64,000 bases of DNA from Sagittula sp. P11 (GCF_002814095.1 NZ_CP021913.1:806001-870000); one strand, 5' to 3'; shown: positions 1-9,062, counted from the first letter of the stretch. The notes: generated by a model from the letters alone, not told the origin. A program made the numbers and translations.

Positions 1-109
1 GCTCGCGCGCTTCGGCGATCATCTTCTTGACCGCAGCCTGCGACATGTCGAGGCTGATCTCTTCTTCCTGGTCGTCGGATTTGGCGTCTTCGTTGTCCTT
101 GGCTGCCAT
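1..109 (-). CDS. rpoD: RNA polymerase primary sigma factor RpoD, N-terminus only
   Basis: Only the first 36 codons lie in the window; the gene continues past the left edge. The translated start is an acidic, Lys/Asp/Glu-rich segment followed by SLDMSQAAVKKMIAEARE, which matches the start of alphaproteobacterial housekeeping sigma-70 (region 1.1). An AGGAG ribosome site sits 5 bases before the ATG. The gene lies 118 bp downstream of dnaG on the same strand, the usual dnaG-rpoD order of the macromolecular synthesis operon. The identification rests on this short N-terminus and on the neighbour. Confidence 0.85.
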   Translation of the reverse strand, partial: MAAKDNEDAKSDDQEEEISLDMSQAAVKKMIAEARE

Positions 110-136
110 GCGGCTCTCCTGATCGAAGGGGAGGAC

Positions 137-178
137 GAATCACTGATTGACCGACTCAATAGCGTCTTTGAGTGATTC
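137..178. repeat. Inverted repeat in the dnaG-rpoD gap
   Basis: GAATCACT (137-144) and AGTGATTC (171-178) are perfect 8-base inverted arms separated by 26 bases. The repeat lies in the leader of rpoD on the minus strand. It could form a hairpin in the dnaG-rpoD transcript or be an operator. Nothing in the sequence decides between these. Confidence 0.4.
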
Positions 179-227
179 GGGAACCCGTCTACCCTTATTT
201 CTTTACCTTTTTCTCACCGAAGTGACG

Positions 228-2255
228 TCATCCACGCCCTTTTTCGAATCGAATCGTCGCGAGAAGCGAATCAAGGGCGCTCTTTTCTTCCCGGTCGATA
301 TGGGCGCCATTCGGCCCGATTTCGAAGTCCACCTCGTTGTCGTCTTTCAGCCGGCCGATCGCTGAACGCGCCCGCGCCGCCTCTGCAAGACGCCATGTCA
401 GGGCTTCGTCGGCCAGATCGTCGAGGTCCTCCTCCGCCTCTCTCAGTTCGGCCTTCCAGCCATGGTACGCTTCAAGCTTCGCCAGCTCCTCCGCCACGGT
501 CATCCGCGCGAGGTCCTTTGCACCTTGGGCACGGATACATGGAACCACCGCGATATGGCGCGCGGCGAGCAGGGTTTCAAGCCACTCGGAGCCGATCCTT
601 TCCATCGCCGCCTCGGCAAGGTCGTCCGGACGGTCGGCCATGTCGAGCAGCACGTCCTTCAGCGCGGCAAGATCGGGGTCGCGGGGTGCAAGATTCTCCA
701 GCTGGCCGTCGAACGCCTCTACAAGGGTAGGATGACGGTAGAGAATGGCCAGAACGATCTCCTGCCGCATGACGACTTCGGCATCCTCGCCGCCTGAAAC
801 CAGCATGGAGGCCTTGGCCGTCGGGCTGGGCGGTTCGGGCGCGTTCCACTTGCGGCGGCCCCGCGCGCCCTTCCCCTTGCCGGAAAAACCGCCCTTGAAC
901 TCACCTGAGTAGCCGCCGGAAAATCCCCCGCCGTTGCCATTGCTCCAGGGCGCGGCAGGCTGCGCGCCTGCCCGGTTGTAGAGCTTGTCCAGAAGCTCCC
1001 GCACCGCCTCGCCATAGTGGCGGCGCAGGGAGGGGTCCTTGATCTTCTGCAACCGTTCGCGCAGCGCCTTGTCCAGTGCGGCCCGGCGTTCCGGGCTGTC
1101 GAAGGTGCGGCCCTCCGTCTCCTGCTGCCAGAGCAGGTCGACCATCGGCAGCGCCGCGTCGAGGCAGGTCTGCACCGCATCCGGTCCGTCGGACCGTATC
1201 AGGTCATCCGGGTCCTTGCCGTCCGGCATGAGCGCAAAGCGCAGTCCCTTGCCCGCCTCCAGCAGCGGCAAGGCAATGTCGATCACGCGGTAAGCCGCGC
1301 GCAATCCGGCCTTGTCCCCGTCAAGCGCGATGATCGGTTCCGGCGACAGCCGCCACATCGCGTGAAGCTGGTTCTCGGTGACCGCGGTGCCCAGAGGCGC
1401 GACAGAACCCTGGAAACCCGCCTCGCTGAGCGCGATCACGTCCATGTAGCCCTCGGCCACGATCAGCGGCTGCCCCCTGCCCGTCGCCTCCCGCGCGGAG
1501 CGCAGGTTGTAGAGGTTGCGGGACTTGTCGAACAGCTCCGTCTCGGGCGAGTTCAAATACTTGGCGTTGTCATCCGGGTCCATCGCCCGGCCACCAAAGG
1601 CGATGCACCGTCCGCGGGCGTCGCGGATCGGGAACATGATGCGGTTGCGGAAGACGTCATACGGCTCCCGCCCCTTGTCGGACGTCTTCGAGAGGCCGCA
1701 GGCCACGAGGTGCTCGACGGAGACACCCTTGCCCGTGAGCGCAAGCCGGAGGTTGTCCCAACCGGCGGGCGCGAAACCGATCTCGAACCGCTCCTGCGCG
1801 CCTGTATCCAGCCCGCGCCGGGACAGATACGCGCGGGCGTCGGTGGCCGCCTGTGTTTTCAGCTGGAACCGGAAGAACTGGACCGCCTGCTCCATGACCT
1901 CGCCCAGAACCGTGCGGCGGTCGGCCTTCTGCTTGGCCTGCGGGTCGCGGGCGGGCATCTCCATCCCCGCCTCGGTGGCGAGAATCTCGATCGCCTCCAT
2001 GAAGCCGACGTTCTCCGTCTTCTGCACGAAGGAGATGGCGTCGCCCTTCTCGTGACAGCCGAAACAGTAGTAATACCCTTTCCGGTCATCGACATGGAAA
2101 GAAGCGGTCTTTTCATGGTGGAACGGGCACGGCGCCCACAAGTCGCCCTTGCCGGGTTGCGACTTGCGCTTGTCCCACAGCACCTTGCGCCCCACCACAT
2201 CGGCAAGGCTCAGGCGGTTGCGGATTTCATCGAGGAAACCGGTCGGCAGACTCAT
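228..2255 (-). CDS. dnaG: DNA primase DnaG
   Basis: Synthesises RNA primers for lagging-strand replication at the fork with DnaB helicase. The 675-residue protein has the expected order: CHC2 zinc finger (C43, H46, C64, C67), an RNA polymerase core with TOPRIM motifs EGYMD (268-272) and DGDKAG (312-317), and a C-terminal helicase-binding region. Between core and C-terminal domain (about 439-467) lies a Gly/Phe/Lys-rich linker ending in the basic stretch GARGRRK. Length is slightly above that of E. coli DnaG because of this linker. It is transcribed ahead of rpoD on the same strand. Identification is secure. Confidence 0.97.
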   Translation of the reverse strand: MSLPTGFLDEIRNRLSLADVVGRKVLWDKRKSQPGKGDLWAPCPFHHEKTASFHVDDRKGYYYCFGCHEKGDAISFVQKTENVGFMEAIEILATEAGMEMPARDPQAKQKADRRTVLGEVMEQAVQFFRFQLKTQAATDARAYLSRRGLDTGAQERFEIGFAPAGWDNLRLALTGKGVSVEHLVACGLSKTSDKGREPYDVFRNRIMFPIRDARGRCIAFGGRAMDPDDNAKYLNSPETELFDKSRNLYNLRSAREATGRGQPLIVAEGYMDVIALSEAGFQGSVAPLGTAVTENQLHAMWRLSPEPIIALDGDKAGLRAAYRVIDIALPLLEAGKGLRFALMPDGKDPDDLIRSDGPDAVQTCLDAALPMVDLLWQQETEGRTFDSPERRAALDKALRERLQKIKDPSLRRHYGEAVRELLDKLYNRAGAQPAAPWSNGNGGGFSGGYSGEFKGGFSGKGKGARGRRKWNAPEPPSPTAKASMLVSGGEDAEVVMRQEIVLAILYRHPTLVEAFDGQLENLAPRDPDLAALKDVLLDMADRPDDLAEAAMERIGSEWLETLLAARHIAVVPCIRAQGAKDLARMTVAEELAKLEAYHGWKAELREAEEDLDDLADEALTWRLAEAARARSAIGRLKDDNEVDFEIGPNGAHIDREEKSALDSLLATIRFEKGRG

Positions 2256-2342
2256 GCGAGGCAGTATCCTCCGGCGGCGGGGCGATTCTCAAGGTGCCAT
2301 GACAGCGATCATGACACCGGCGGCCGGAAGTGGTGTCCGGTC

Positions 2343-2627
2343 TTACTTGTCCAGAAGCTCGCACTGTTCGCGCGCCGCCTGACCGACCGCAGGGGTCAGC
2401 ATGTTGGCGGGCAGCGTGAACACGAAGTCGGCAAGCTGGTCGGCGGCCTTGCGCTCCATCTCGGCGCGCAGGGCCGTGCGCACGTCGGCCTTGGACCGGC
2501 CATTGACACGGCTGTCCACGGCCAGCTTGAACCAGGCTTCGGTCTGCGCACATTTTTCGAGATCGCCCTGCGCCACGACGGGTGTGGCAGCGATGGCGAA
2601 AAGAAGGGCATAAAGCGCTTTGCGCAT
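2343..2627 (-). CDS. Small exported protein of unknown function
   Basis: A 94-residue protein with a clear N-terminal signal peptide (basic MRK start, hydrophobic core, likely cleavage after VVAQ or nearby), followed by a mostly helical, charged mature part with two cysteines that could form a disulfide (in EKCAQ and EQCEL). GGAG lies 9 bases before the ATG. It follows soxG on the same strand by about 30 bp and could be read with the sarcosine oxidase operon, but its content says nothing about that pathway. I do not recognise the family. Codon use resembles its neighbours, so it is probably real. Confidence 0.7.
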   Translation of the reverse strand: MRKALYALLFAIAATPVVAQGDLEKCAQTEAWFKLAVDSRVNGRSKADVRTALRAEMERKAADQLADFVFTLPANMLTPAVGQAAREQCELLDK

Positions 2628-2660
2628 GTCGGGCGTCTCCGCAGGCAGTTTGGAGTGGTT

Positions 2661-3200
2661 CTAGCCCGCCTCCCCCCGGGCGGCAACGCCTGCCATGGCA
2701 TCGGCAATTTCGTGCCAAAGGGTCCGGGCCATCGACCGGAAGGCCATGACCCTGTAGCCGCCTTCCACGCGTTGGATCAGGACGTTCATGTGGCCGCAGA
2801 GGGTCCGCGCCGTGGCATCCTCCGGGAAGGCGTTCGGGCGCAGGTCGACGGGCACCAGCCGGGCCAGAACGTCCTCCGCCCCCTCCCCCGTCAGGTCAAG
2901 GATGACCCAGGCATCGGACTGCTCCGTCACCGTCGCATGAGCCTCCAGATCCGGAGCGGGATCGGCACCGATCAGGAAGAAGGTGTCGCGCCCGGCCCAG
3001 AGACACGGTCCCGACCTTCGGTTCGGCGCGGGCAGGCTGCTGCCGTGCGCTTCCTTCAGCGCCCCCGACAGCGCCGCGCGCGCGCCCGGTTTCGGCATCA
3101 GCGCGGTGACACGGGTCATCGGCGCCTCCGACAAGGTGAACCGCCCCTTGTTCAGCGGGCCCAGCCCTTCGGCGGGGGATCTGGCATTCAGGTCAACCAC
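2661..3200 (-). CDS. soxG: Sarcosine oxidase gamma subunit
   Basis: A 179-residue protein, the smallest FAD-free partner in heterotetrameric sarcosine oxidase, related to the folate-binding GcvT fold. It is the last sox gene, overlapping the end of soxA by 8 bases (GTG start at 3200, soxA stop at 3193-3195), which suggests translational coupling. Conserved features of the family are visible: a central WVILDLTG strand, and LRPNAF and CGHMNVLI segments. Family assignment is supported mainly by position in the soxBDAG order and general similarity, since the gamma subunit has few diagnostic residues. A later start at MTRVTAL is possible but less well placed. Confidence 0.88.
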   Translation of the reverse strand: MVDLNARSPAEGLGPLNKGRFTLSEAPMTRVTALMPKPGARAALSGALKEAHGSSLPAPNRRSGPCLWAGRDTFFLIGADPAPDLEAHATVTEQSDAWVILDLTGEGAEDVLARLVPVDLRPNAFPEDATARTLCGHMNVLIQRVEGGYRVMAFRSMARTLWHEIADAMAGVAARGEAG

Positions 3201-6123
3201 GCAAGCGCCCTCCTTCCGGGTCGAAGGCCACGGGTTCGGTCACTTCGCATAACGCGGTCACGCCCCGGAGGTGATCGACCAGCTTGACCGTTTCGCCGTG
3301 CCGGGCGCGGCCGTTCCTCAGGAACCCAAGCGCCCGTGTCTCGCCCAGGGTCGGCGAGAAACACGTCGAGGTGACATAGCCCTGATCGTTGGCCCTGACC
3401 GGATCGGCCTCCCTGTCGAACAGGTGCGCGCCCGCCGGGATTAGTTTTACCTCGCCCGCCGGGCGCAGGCCCACCATCTCCTCACGGTCCTCCATCAGGC
3501 CGGGCCGCGCCGCCAGCACCTTGCCGATGCAGTCTTTCCCGTACGCGATCATCCGCTGCATCCCGATGTCGAAGGCGGTAGTCCGCCCGTGGATCTCTGC
3601 ATGGGTGATGTGCCCCTTCTCGATCCGCAGGACGTTCAGCGCCTCCATCCCGTAGGCCCCGCCGTCCAGCGCCTCGGCCCGGGCCAGCAACTCGTCGAAA
3701 AGCGCCGCGCCATAGCGGGCCGGGATCGCCAGTTCATAGGCATGCTCGCCCGAAAAGGAGATCCGGAACAGCCGCGCCGCCTGCCCGCCTATGGTCACCG
3801 GGCGGTTTGCCATGAACGGCACGCTCTCGTTGTCGATCGGTGCATCGAGAAGGCCGTTCAGCAGGTCCCGTGACTTCGGTCCGGCGATGGCGAACTGCGC
3901 CCAATGCTCCGTGACGGAGATGAAGCGCACGTCCCAGCCCTGGCAGTACGCCTGTTTCACCCAGTCGAGGTGGCGCATGACCTGCCCCGCGGCTGCGGTG
4001 GTCGTGGTCATCAGCCAGCGGTCGTCGGAGAGCCGCGCCGTGGTGCCGTCGTCCATCACGTGCCCGTCCTCGCGCAGCATCAGGCCATAGCGCGTGCGGC
4101 CCGGCGCCAGAGAGGAGAAGGTGTTGGTGTAGACGAGATCGAGGAACCGCGGCACGTCCGCCCCCTGAAGCTCGATCTTGCCCAGAGTGGAGACATCGCA
4201 GACCCCGACATTGGTCCGGACCATCCGCACTTCTCGGTCGCAACTCTGACGCCACGAGGTCTCGCCCTCCTTCGGGAAATAGGACGGACGATACCAGAGC
4301 CCGGCCTCGATCATCGGTGCCTTCAAGGCGAGGCTCGCGTCATGGGATGTCGTGAAGCGCTGCGGCGCCAGTCCCTTGCCCGCTCCGCCGGCGCCAAGCG
4401 TGGCGATGGCGATGGGGGAATACGGCGGCCTGAAGGTGGTCGTGGCGGTCTCCGGGATGTCGCGGCCGGTGGCGTCGGCAAGGATCGCCAGCGCCGACAC
4501 GTTCGACGACTTCCCCTGATCTGTCGCCATGCCCTGCGTCGTGTAGCGCTTCATGTGCTCGACCGAGGCATAGTTTTCCGCGGCCGCGCGCCTGACATCC
4601 TTGACCGTCACGTCGTTCTGAAGATCGAGCCAGGCGCGCCCCTTGCCCGGTACGGTCCACAGGCGGCGGATGGAGTACTGCGCATCCTCGGCCCGGGGGA
4701 CCTCCACCTTTGCCGAGAGGCCCAGCTCGGCGGCGACGGCGCGCCCGGCCTCCGCGCCTTCGGCAAGGCAGGCCTGCGTGGAGAAGGCGCCGTTCGCGGC
4801 ACCCGCGACCGCAAGGCCCGGAACGTGGGTCGCAGGCGGCACGAATGCCACGATGTCGTCGCGCCAGACGGGCCGCGCGCCGGTGTGGCAGGTCAGATGG
4901 ATCGCCGGGTTCCAGCCGCCGGACACGCCCAGGGCATCCACCTGCAGATTGTCCCGCCGACAATCCGGGGCACGCAGGGTGATGCCGGTCAGGTGCTTGC
5001 GGCCATGGGTGCCGCAGACCTGCCATCCCGGGTAGAACGGCACATCGCCCGCGCGGTTCTGTGCATCGTGGCGGCTGTCGATCAGCGCCACGACGTGCAG
5101 CCCCGCGACGGCCAGATCGCGTGCCGTGCGATGCGCGTCGTCGTTGTTGCCGAAAACCGCCACGCGTCCGCCGGGCACGGTGCCGTAGCGGTTCAAGTAG
5201 CCCCGCAGCGCAGACGCCAGCATCACGCCGGGCAGGTCATTGTCACGGAACGCGATGGGCCGCTCCAGCGCGCCGCCCGCCAGCACGGCGCGTTTCGCCG
5301 CGATCCGCCAGAAACACTCGCGCGGCAGCGCGCCCGGATCGGAGAGGTGAGAGGACACCCGCTCGACCGCGCCGTAGGTGCCACCGTCATAGGCGCCCGT
5401 GACCGTCGTGCGCGTCATCAGCCGGACGTTCGGCAGGTCCTGCAGCGCCCGGACCTCCGCCTCTGCCCAAAGATGCGCGGGCTGGCCCTCGATCTCCTCG
5501 ACCTCCGCCAGAAGCCGCCCCCCGAAGGAGGGACCCTCGTCCGCGAGGATCACATCCGCCCCGGCGGAGGCTGCGGCGCGGGCGGCCATCAGGCCAGCCG
5601 GGCCACCCCCGATCACAAGCACGTCGCAGAATGCAAAAGCCTTCTCTGCCCGGTCCGGATCGGGCGCCCCCGACAGCGCACCCAGTCCCGCCGCGCGGCG
5701 GATCGCCGGCTCGTAGAGCTTCTCCCAGAACGCTTTCGGCCACATGAAGGTCTTGTAGTAGAACCCCGCACCGAGGAACGGCGCGAACAGGTCGTTGACC
5801 GCCAGAAGGTCCAGCGACAGCGACGGCCAGCGGTTCTGGCTGACCGCATCAAGACCTTCGAACAGCTCCTGCACCGTGGCGCGCGTGTTCGGGTCCGCAC
5901 CGGCGCCCCGCCCCACCGTCACCAGCGCATTGGGTTCCGCCGAGGTGTCGGTGAACAGTCCGCGCGGGCGGTGGTACTTGAAGCTCCGGCCCAGCAGGTG
6001 CACGTCCTCCGCCATCAGCGCGGAAGCCAGCGTATCGCCCTCGAACCCGCTGTAAGCCTGCCCGTCGAAGGTAAACCCGAGCGGCCTGTCCCGGTTCACG
6101 CGGCCCTTGCCCTCAATTCGCAT
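3193..6123 (-). CDS. soxA: Sarcosine oxidase alpha subunit
   Basis: Large subunit of heterotetrameric sarcosine oxidase, which converts sarcosine, O2 and tetrahydrofolate to glycine, H2O2 and 5,10-methylene-THF in the cytoplasm. The 976-residue protein shows an N-terminal 2Fe-2S-like ferredoxin fold region (SGFEGDTLASALMA), a NAD-binding Rossmann motif (VIGGGPAGLMAARAA), a second nucleotide-binding stretch (VAVFGNNDDAHRTA) and a C-terminal aminomethyltransferase (GcvT) domain with YGLMLREDGHVMDDG. The ATG at 6123 (MRIEGKGRVNRDRP) is preferred over an upstream ATG because family members start near this segment. The start overlaps the end of soxD by 11 bases. Identification is secure. Confidence 0.95.
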   Translation of the reverse strand: MRIEGKGRVNRDRPLGFTFDGQAYSGFEGDTLASALMAEDVHLLGRSFKYHRPRGLFTDTSAEPNALVTVGRGAGADPNTRATVQELFEGLDAVSQNRWPSLSLDLLAVNDLFAPFLGAGFYYKTFMWPKAFWEKLYEPAIRRAAGLGALSGAPDPDRAEKAFAFCDVLVIGGGPAGLMAARAAASAGADVILADEGPSFGGRLLAEVEEIEGQPAHLWAEAEVRALQDLPNVRLMTRTTVTGAYDGGTYGAVERVSSHLSDPGALPRECFWRIAAKRAVLAGGALERPIAFRDNDLPGVMLASALRGYLNRYGTVPGGRVAVFGNNDDAHRTARDLAVAGLHVVALIDSRHDAQNRAGDVPFYPGWQVCGTHGRKHLTGITLRAPDCRRDNLQVDALGVSGGWNPAIHLTCHTGARPVWRDDIVAFVPPATHVPGLAVAGAANGAFSTQACLAEGAEAGRAVAAELGLSAKVEVPRAEDAQYSIRRLWTVPGKGRAWLDLQNDVTVKDVRRAAAENYASVEHMKRYTTQGMATDQGKSSNVSALAILADATGRDIPETATTTFRPPYSPIAIATLGAGGAGKGLAPQRFTTSHDASLALKAPMIEAGLWYRPSYFPKEGETSWRQSCDREVRMVRTNVGVCDVSTLGKIELQGADVPRFLDLVYTNTFSSLAPGRTRYGLMLREDGHVMDDGTTARLSDDRWLMTTTTAAAGQVMRHLDWVKQAYCQGWDVRFISVTEHWAQFAIAGPKSRDLLNGLLDAPIDNESVPFMANRPVTIGGQAARLFRISFSGEHAYELAIPARYGAALFDELLARAEALDGGAYGMEALNVLRIEKGHITHAEIHGRTTAFDIGMQRMIAYGKDCIGKVLAARPGLMEDREEMVGLRPAGEVKLIPAGAHLFDREADPVRANDQGYVTSTCFSPTLGETRALGFLRNGRARHGETVKLVDHLRGVTALCEVTEPVAFDPEGGRLRG

Positions 6124-6376
6124 CCTGAGGCTCCACCAGCGAGACGGCATGGATTTCGTGCGTTAAGGTATCACGTTCGATGACCAGCCACGCCGTGCAT
6201 CCTGCCTCGTGATACCAAAGGTCGCGGGTCAGACCCGCCGGGTTGTCGCGCAGGTGAAGCCAGTCCGACCACACTTGGGGATCACCCCCGGAGGGACGCT
6301 CCAGCATCGAGGCCGCGCCCTGGTACGTGAATTCCCGGCGGTCGCGTTCGCCGCACAACGGACAGGTCAGGCGCAT
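6113..6376 (-). CDS. soxD: Sarcosine oxidase delta subunit
   Basis: An 87-residue zinc-binding subunit of heterotetrameric sarcosine oxidase. It starts MRLTCPLCGERDRREF, with a CxxC pair, and has a second half with YHEAGCTAWLVIERDT, so cysteines and a histidine suited to zinc are present. Length matches the family (about 90). The ATG at 6376 is chosen because it places the CPLCG motif right at the N-terminus, as is usual; an upstream in-frame ATG would add 28 unrelated residues. It lies 121 bp after soxB, a gap in which I see no further gene, and overlaps soxA. Confidence 0.93.
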   Translation of the reverse strand: MRLTCPLCGERDRREFTYQGAASMLERPSGGDPQVWSDWLHLRDNPAGLTRDLWYHEAGCTAWLVIERDTLTHEIHAVSLVEPQDAN

Positions 6377-6497
6377 CCGGTCATATCCCCGATCAGGTGG
6401 CGTCCGGGACGCCGTTGCATCGGGCGTGCGTGCGGTGCTGCGCGTCCCGAACCATGCCATGTCTTGCCGATACCCAAGGTCACGCTCTCCATCCCGG

Positions 6498-7751
6498 TCA
6501 ATGCAGGTTGTGCTGCGCGCCGGTGCCTTCTTCGTCCATCAGGCCGCGGCCCGTGGCGAAGCGATCCAGCCGGAAACCCGCCGCCGGAGCGTGGTGCCGT
6601 CCCGTCGCGATCAGGTGCGCGAAGGAAAAGCCCGAGCCCGGCACGGCCTTGAACCCGCCGTAACACCAGCCGCAATTGAGGAAGAGTCCCTCCACCCCGG
6701 TCCGGTCGATGATCGGCGAGCCGTCGGGCGACATGTCCATGATCCCGCCCCAGGACCGCAGGACCCGCGCCTTGCCGATCATCGGCATCAGCGCCATCCC
6801 CGCCTCCATCACATGCTCGACCATCGGCAGATTGCCTCGCGCCGCGTAGGAGGCGTAGAAATCGAGGTCGCCGCCGAACACGAGCCCGCCCTTGTCGGAT
6901 TGCGATATGTAGAAATGCCCCATGCCGAAGGTCACCACGTGATCGAGGCAGGGCTTCAGCCCCTCTGTCACGAAGGCCTGCAAGACGTGGCTCTCGATCG
7001 GCAGGCGCATCCCTGCCATCGCCGCCACCTGCGAGGACCGGCCCGCGACCACGATGCCGACCTTTTTCGCCCGTATCGCCCCGCGCGAGGTCTGCACGCC
7101 CCGGACCCGGCCATTCTCGATGTCGATGCCCGTGACCTCGCAGTTCTGGATCAGGTCGACCCCCCGCATGTCGGCGCCCCGGGCGTAGCCCCAGGCGACC
7201 GCATCGTGGCGCGCGGTACCGCCCCGCCCGTGCCAGAGCCCGCCGTAGATCGGGAAGCGCGCGTTGTCGAAATCGAGGAACGGGACCTTCTCGCGCACCT
7301 GTTCTCGCGACAGAAGCTCGGCGTCGTCGCCCTGGTTGCGCATGGCGTTGCCGCGCCGGGCGAAGGCGTCGCGCTGACCATCGGAATGGCACAGGTTCAG
7401 CACGCCGCGCTGGCTCATCATCGTGTTGAAGTTCAGCTCCTGCTCCATCCCCTCCCAGAGCTTCAGGGAATGGGAGTAGAACTCGGAATTGCCCGGCAGC
7501 CCGTAGTTCGCCCGCACGATGGTGGTGTTGCGCCCGACGTTGCCACCGCCGAGATAGCCCTTCTCGAGCACCGCCACGTTTGTCAGCCCGTGCTCCTTGG
7601 CGAGGTAAAACGCCGTGGCCAGGCCATGGCCGCCCCCGCCGATGATGACGATATCGTATTCGGGTTTCGGGTCGGGAGTGCGCCAGTGGGGCCGCCATCC
7701 GCGATTGCCGGTCAGCCCCTCCTTCAGAATGCGCCAGCCCGAAAAACCCAT
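6498..7751 (-). CDS. soxB: Sarcosine oxidase beta subunit
   Basis: Catalytic FAD/FMN subunit of heterotetrameric sarcosine oxidase; it oxidises the N-methyl group of sarcosine. The 417-residue protein has a dinucleotide-binding motif IVIIGGGGHGLATAFYLAK at residues about 34-52 and the family segment GGGNVGRNTTIVRANY, in which the His/Arg region holds the covalent flavin in known enzymes. First gene of the soxBDAG operon on the minus strand. The DMGDH-like gene at 55898-58402 could supply sarcosine from dimethylglycine. Confidence 0.96.
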   Translation of the reverse strand: MGFSGWRILKEGLTGNRGWRPHWRTPDPKPEYDIVIIGGGGHGLATAFYLAKEHGLTNVAVLEKGYLGGGNVGRNTTIVRANYGLPGNSEFYSHSLKLWEGMEQELNFNTMMSQRGVLNLCHSDGQRDAFARRGNAMRNQGDDAELLSREQVREKVPFLDFDNARFPIYGGLWHGRGGTARHDAVAWGYARGADMRGVDLIQNCEVTGIDIENGRVRGVQTSRGAIRAKKVGIVVAGRSSQVAAMAGMRLPIESHVLQAFVTEGLKPCLDHVVTFGMGHFYISQSDKGGLVFGGDLDFYASYAARGNLPMVEHVMEAGMALMPMIGKARVLRSWGGIMDMSPDGSPIIDRTGVEGLFLNCGWCYGGFKAVPGSGFSFAHLIATGRHHAPAAGFRLDRFATGRGLMDEEGTGAQHNLH

Positions 7752-7917
7752 GCCTGTCTCCCCGCCGCGGTGGATACCGTCGCGGCAGTCAAGCAGCGCC
7801 CGGCGGGAGTATCAATGCGTCGCGCGAGAAATCCGAGAGTTTTCCACCGGATAAAGGCGCCTTGGCGACCTTCGCAGGCAAGGCGTGGCAGGCCAGCCGG
7901 TCCCGGCACGGATGGTG

Positions 7918-7943
7918 GGGCGGGGCTGTGCGTCGCCCCGCCC
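7918..7943 (-). terminator. G+C-rich hairpin after the TadF-like gene
   Basis: GGGCGGGGC (7918-7926) and GCCCCGCCC (7935-7943) form a perfect 9-bp stem with an 8-base loop, starting 5 bases beyond the stop codon of the minus-strand TadF-like gene. No run of T follows, so it is either a weak intrinsic terminator or a 3'-end stabiliser. The 196-bp gap up to soxB holds nothing else I can recognise. Confidence 0.5.
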
Positions 7944-7947
7944 GGGA

Positions 7948-8505
7948 TCAGCCGTCCGACCAGACGATCTGGGGGGCGAAACGCGGCCGGGTGAACCCGT
8001 AGGTGTAGAACAGGTCTGCCTCGTTCAGGACCGGCAGTTCGAACGGCGGCACGTATTGCGTTTCCGTTTCGACCATGATGACGCGCTCGTTGTGCAGCAG
8101 CGTCGGCAGGCGGTCGGTCAGGTTGACCAGATCCTCGGTGCGCATTTCGCTGAAGACACCGCGGGTCTGCGACCAGTCGCGGATGTAGGCGCCCTGGTTG
8201 GCGTCGTAGCGCACCTGCGTCACACGCAGTGAATACGGCCCTTCGGACAGCGTCAGGAACTCCAGCAGGTCGAGCATGCCGTCGAGGTAGGCGCCGTCGA
8301 TGGCCGATGTCTCGCGCGAGATGGCGTCCGAGATCGTGTAGGCCGCCTTGGTGTTCAGGCTTTTCTGACGGAAGGCATCGTGCAGCGAGAACATGCTGGC
8401 CAGCACCATCAGCAGCAGTGGCAGCCAGATCAGCGTCTCGATGGTGACGTTGCCATTCTCGTTGCCGGCGAAGCGGCGCAGCTTTTGCAGCATCGGCGTT
8501 GTCAT
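7948..8505 (-). CDS. TadF-like pilin-type membrane protein, first copy
   Basis: A 185-residue protein with an N-terminal pseudopilin-like segment: basic start, Gly-Asn-rich ENGNVTIETLIWLP, then one hydrophobic segment (about 25-45), and a periplasmic or external remainder. This is the TadE/TadF arrangement. The ATG at 8505 (MTTPMLQKL) is chosen because the Gly-Glu-type prepilin region then lies near residue 20. It is only 5 bp behind the TadE-like gene and is the last of four Tad-like genes on this strand. Its paralogue at 17776-18465 has a long Ser/Gly-rich C-terminal tail which this copy lacks (it ends FAPQIVWSDG). Exact role in pilus or surface assembly is unknown. Confidence 0.85.
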   Translation of the reverse strand: MTTPMLQKLRRFAGNENGNVTIETLIWLPLLLMVLASMFSLHDAFRQKSLNTKAAYTISDAISRETSAIDGAYLDGMLDLLEFLTLSEGPYSLRVTQVRYDANQGAYIRDWSQTRGVFSEMRTEDLVNLTDRLPTLLHNERVIMVETETQYVPPFELPVLNEADLFYTYGFTRPRFAPQIVWSDG

Positions 8506-8510
8506 GGCGG

Positions 8511-9062
8511 TTACCTCGGTTCCTGCACGAAGGCGGAGTTGACGATCATCTGCGCGTAGCCTTCGGTATCCAGATTGAGTTCCTTGCCGAAGCCGGTGGT
8601 CGGCATCATGGGCTTGTACTTGAGGCAGGCCCGCATCAGCATCAGGTCGTTGTCCTTGCCGTGCACGAAGTTGCGCACCGGACGCGGATCTTCCTGCGCA
8701 TTCCGGCAATCCGGGTTCGGCTCCATCATGGTGACGTTGCGCGGATCGACCTCCACCATCTCTAGCATGAGGTTGTTCTGGCAGTCGTCGATGATCACCG
8801 CCTGGTCGCAGATGCTCAGGCGCACCTGTTCGTAGGTCGGGATTTCCCCGGTCGACAGGCGGATCTCGCGGACCACCCGGTCCACGCTGCGCTCCAGCAT
8901 CGCGTGACGCAGGTTCATGTAGGCGATCTCCACCCCGGCCGCGAGGACAAGGAAGAAGATCGAGAAGTAGAAGGCGAATTCCAGGGTGGAGTTGCCGTTC
9001 TCTTCGCGGCAGAAGCGGCCAGCAAACCGGCCAAGGCGGGATGTCCGGGCAACCGAATTCAT
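8511..9062 (-). CDS. TadE-like pilin-type membrane protein, first copy
   Basis: A 183-residue protein with the TadE pattern: REENGNSTLEFAFYFSIF near residue 20, in which Glu is followed by a single hydrophobic helix, then a periplasmic domain with several cysteines (in SICDQ, DDCQN, PDCRN, RACLK) that could form disulfides. The start codon overlaps the stop of the TadG-like gene by 4 bases (ATGA), so the two are probably translationally coupled. A paralogue with the same cysteine-bearing layout and the shared ending (AFVQEP versus AFVNEP) is at 17230-17763. No TadA ATPase or Flp pilin gene is nearby. Confidence 0.87.
   Translation of the reverse strand: MNSVARTSRLGRFAGRFCREENGNSTLEFAFYFSIFFLVLAAGVEIAYMNLRHAMLERSVDRVVREIRLSTGEIPTYEQVRLSICDQAVIIDDCQNNLMLEMVEVDPRNVTMMEPNPDCRNAQEDPRPVRNFVHGKDNDLMLMRACLKYKPMMPTTGFGKELNLDTEGYAQMIVNSAFVQEPR

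Noticed and set aside
1017-6183. Long plus-strand frames opposite dnaG and soxA (over 750 codons)
   Set aside because: They mirror real minus-strand genes in high-G+C DNA, give Arg/His/Gly-rich translations without domains, and have no ribosome sites.
6377-6497. Possible extra small gene between soxB and soxD
   Set aside because: In-frame translation upstream of soxD is Arg/Thr/Pro-rich and no ribosome site is visible; soxD begins at the CPLCG segment.
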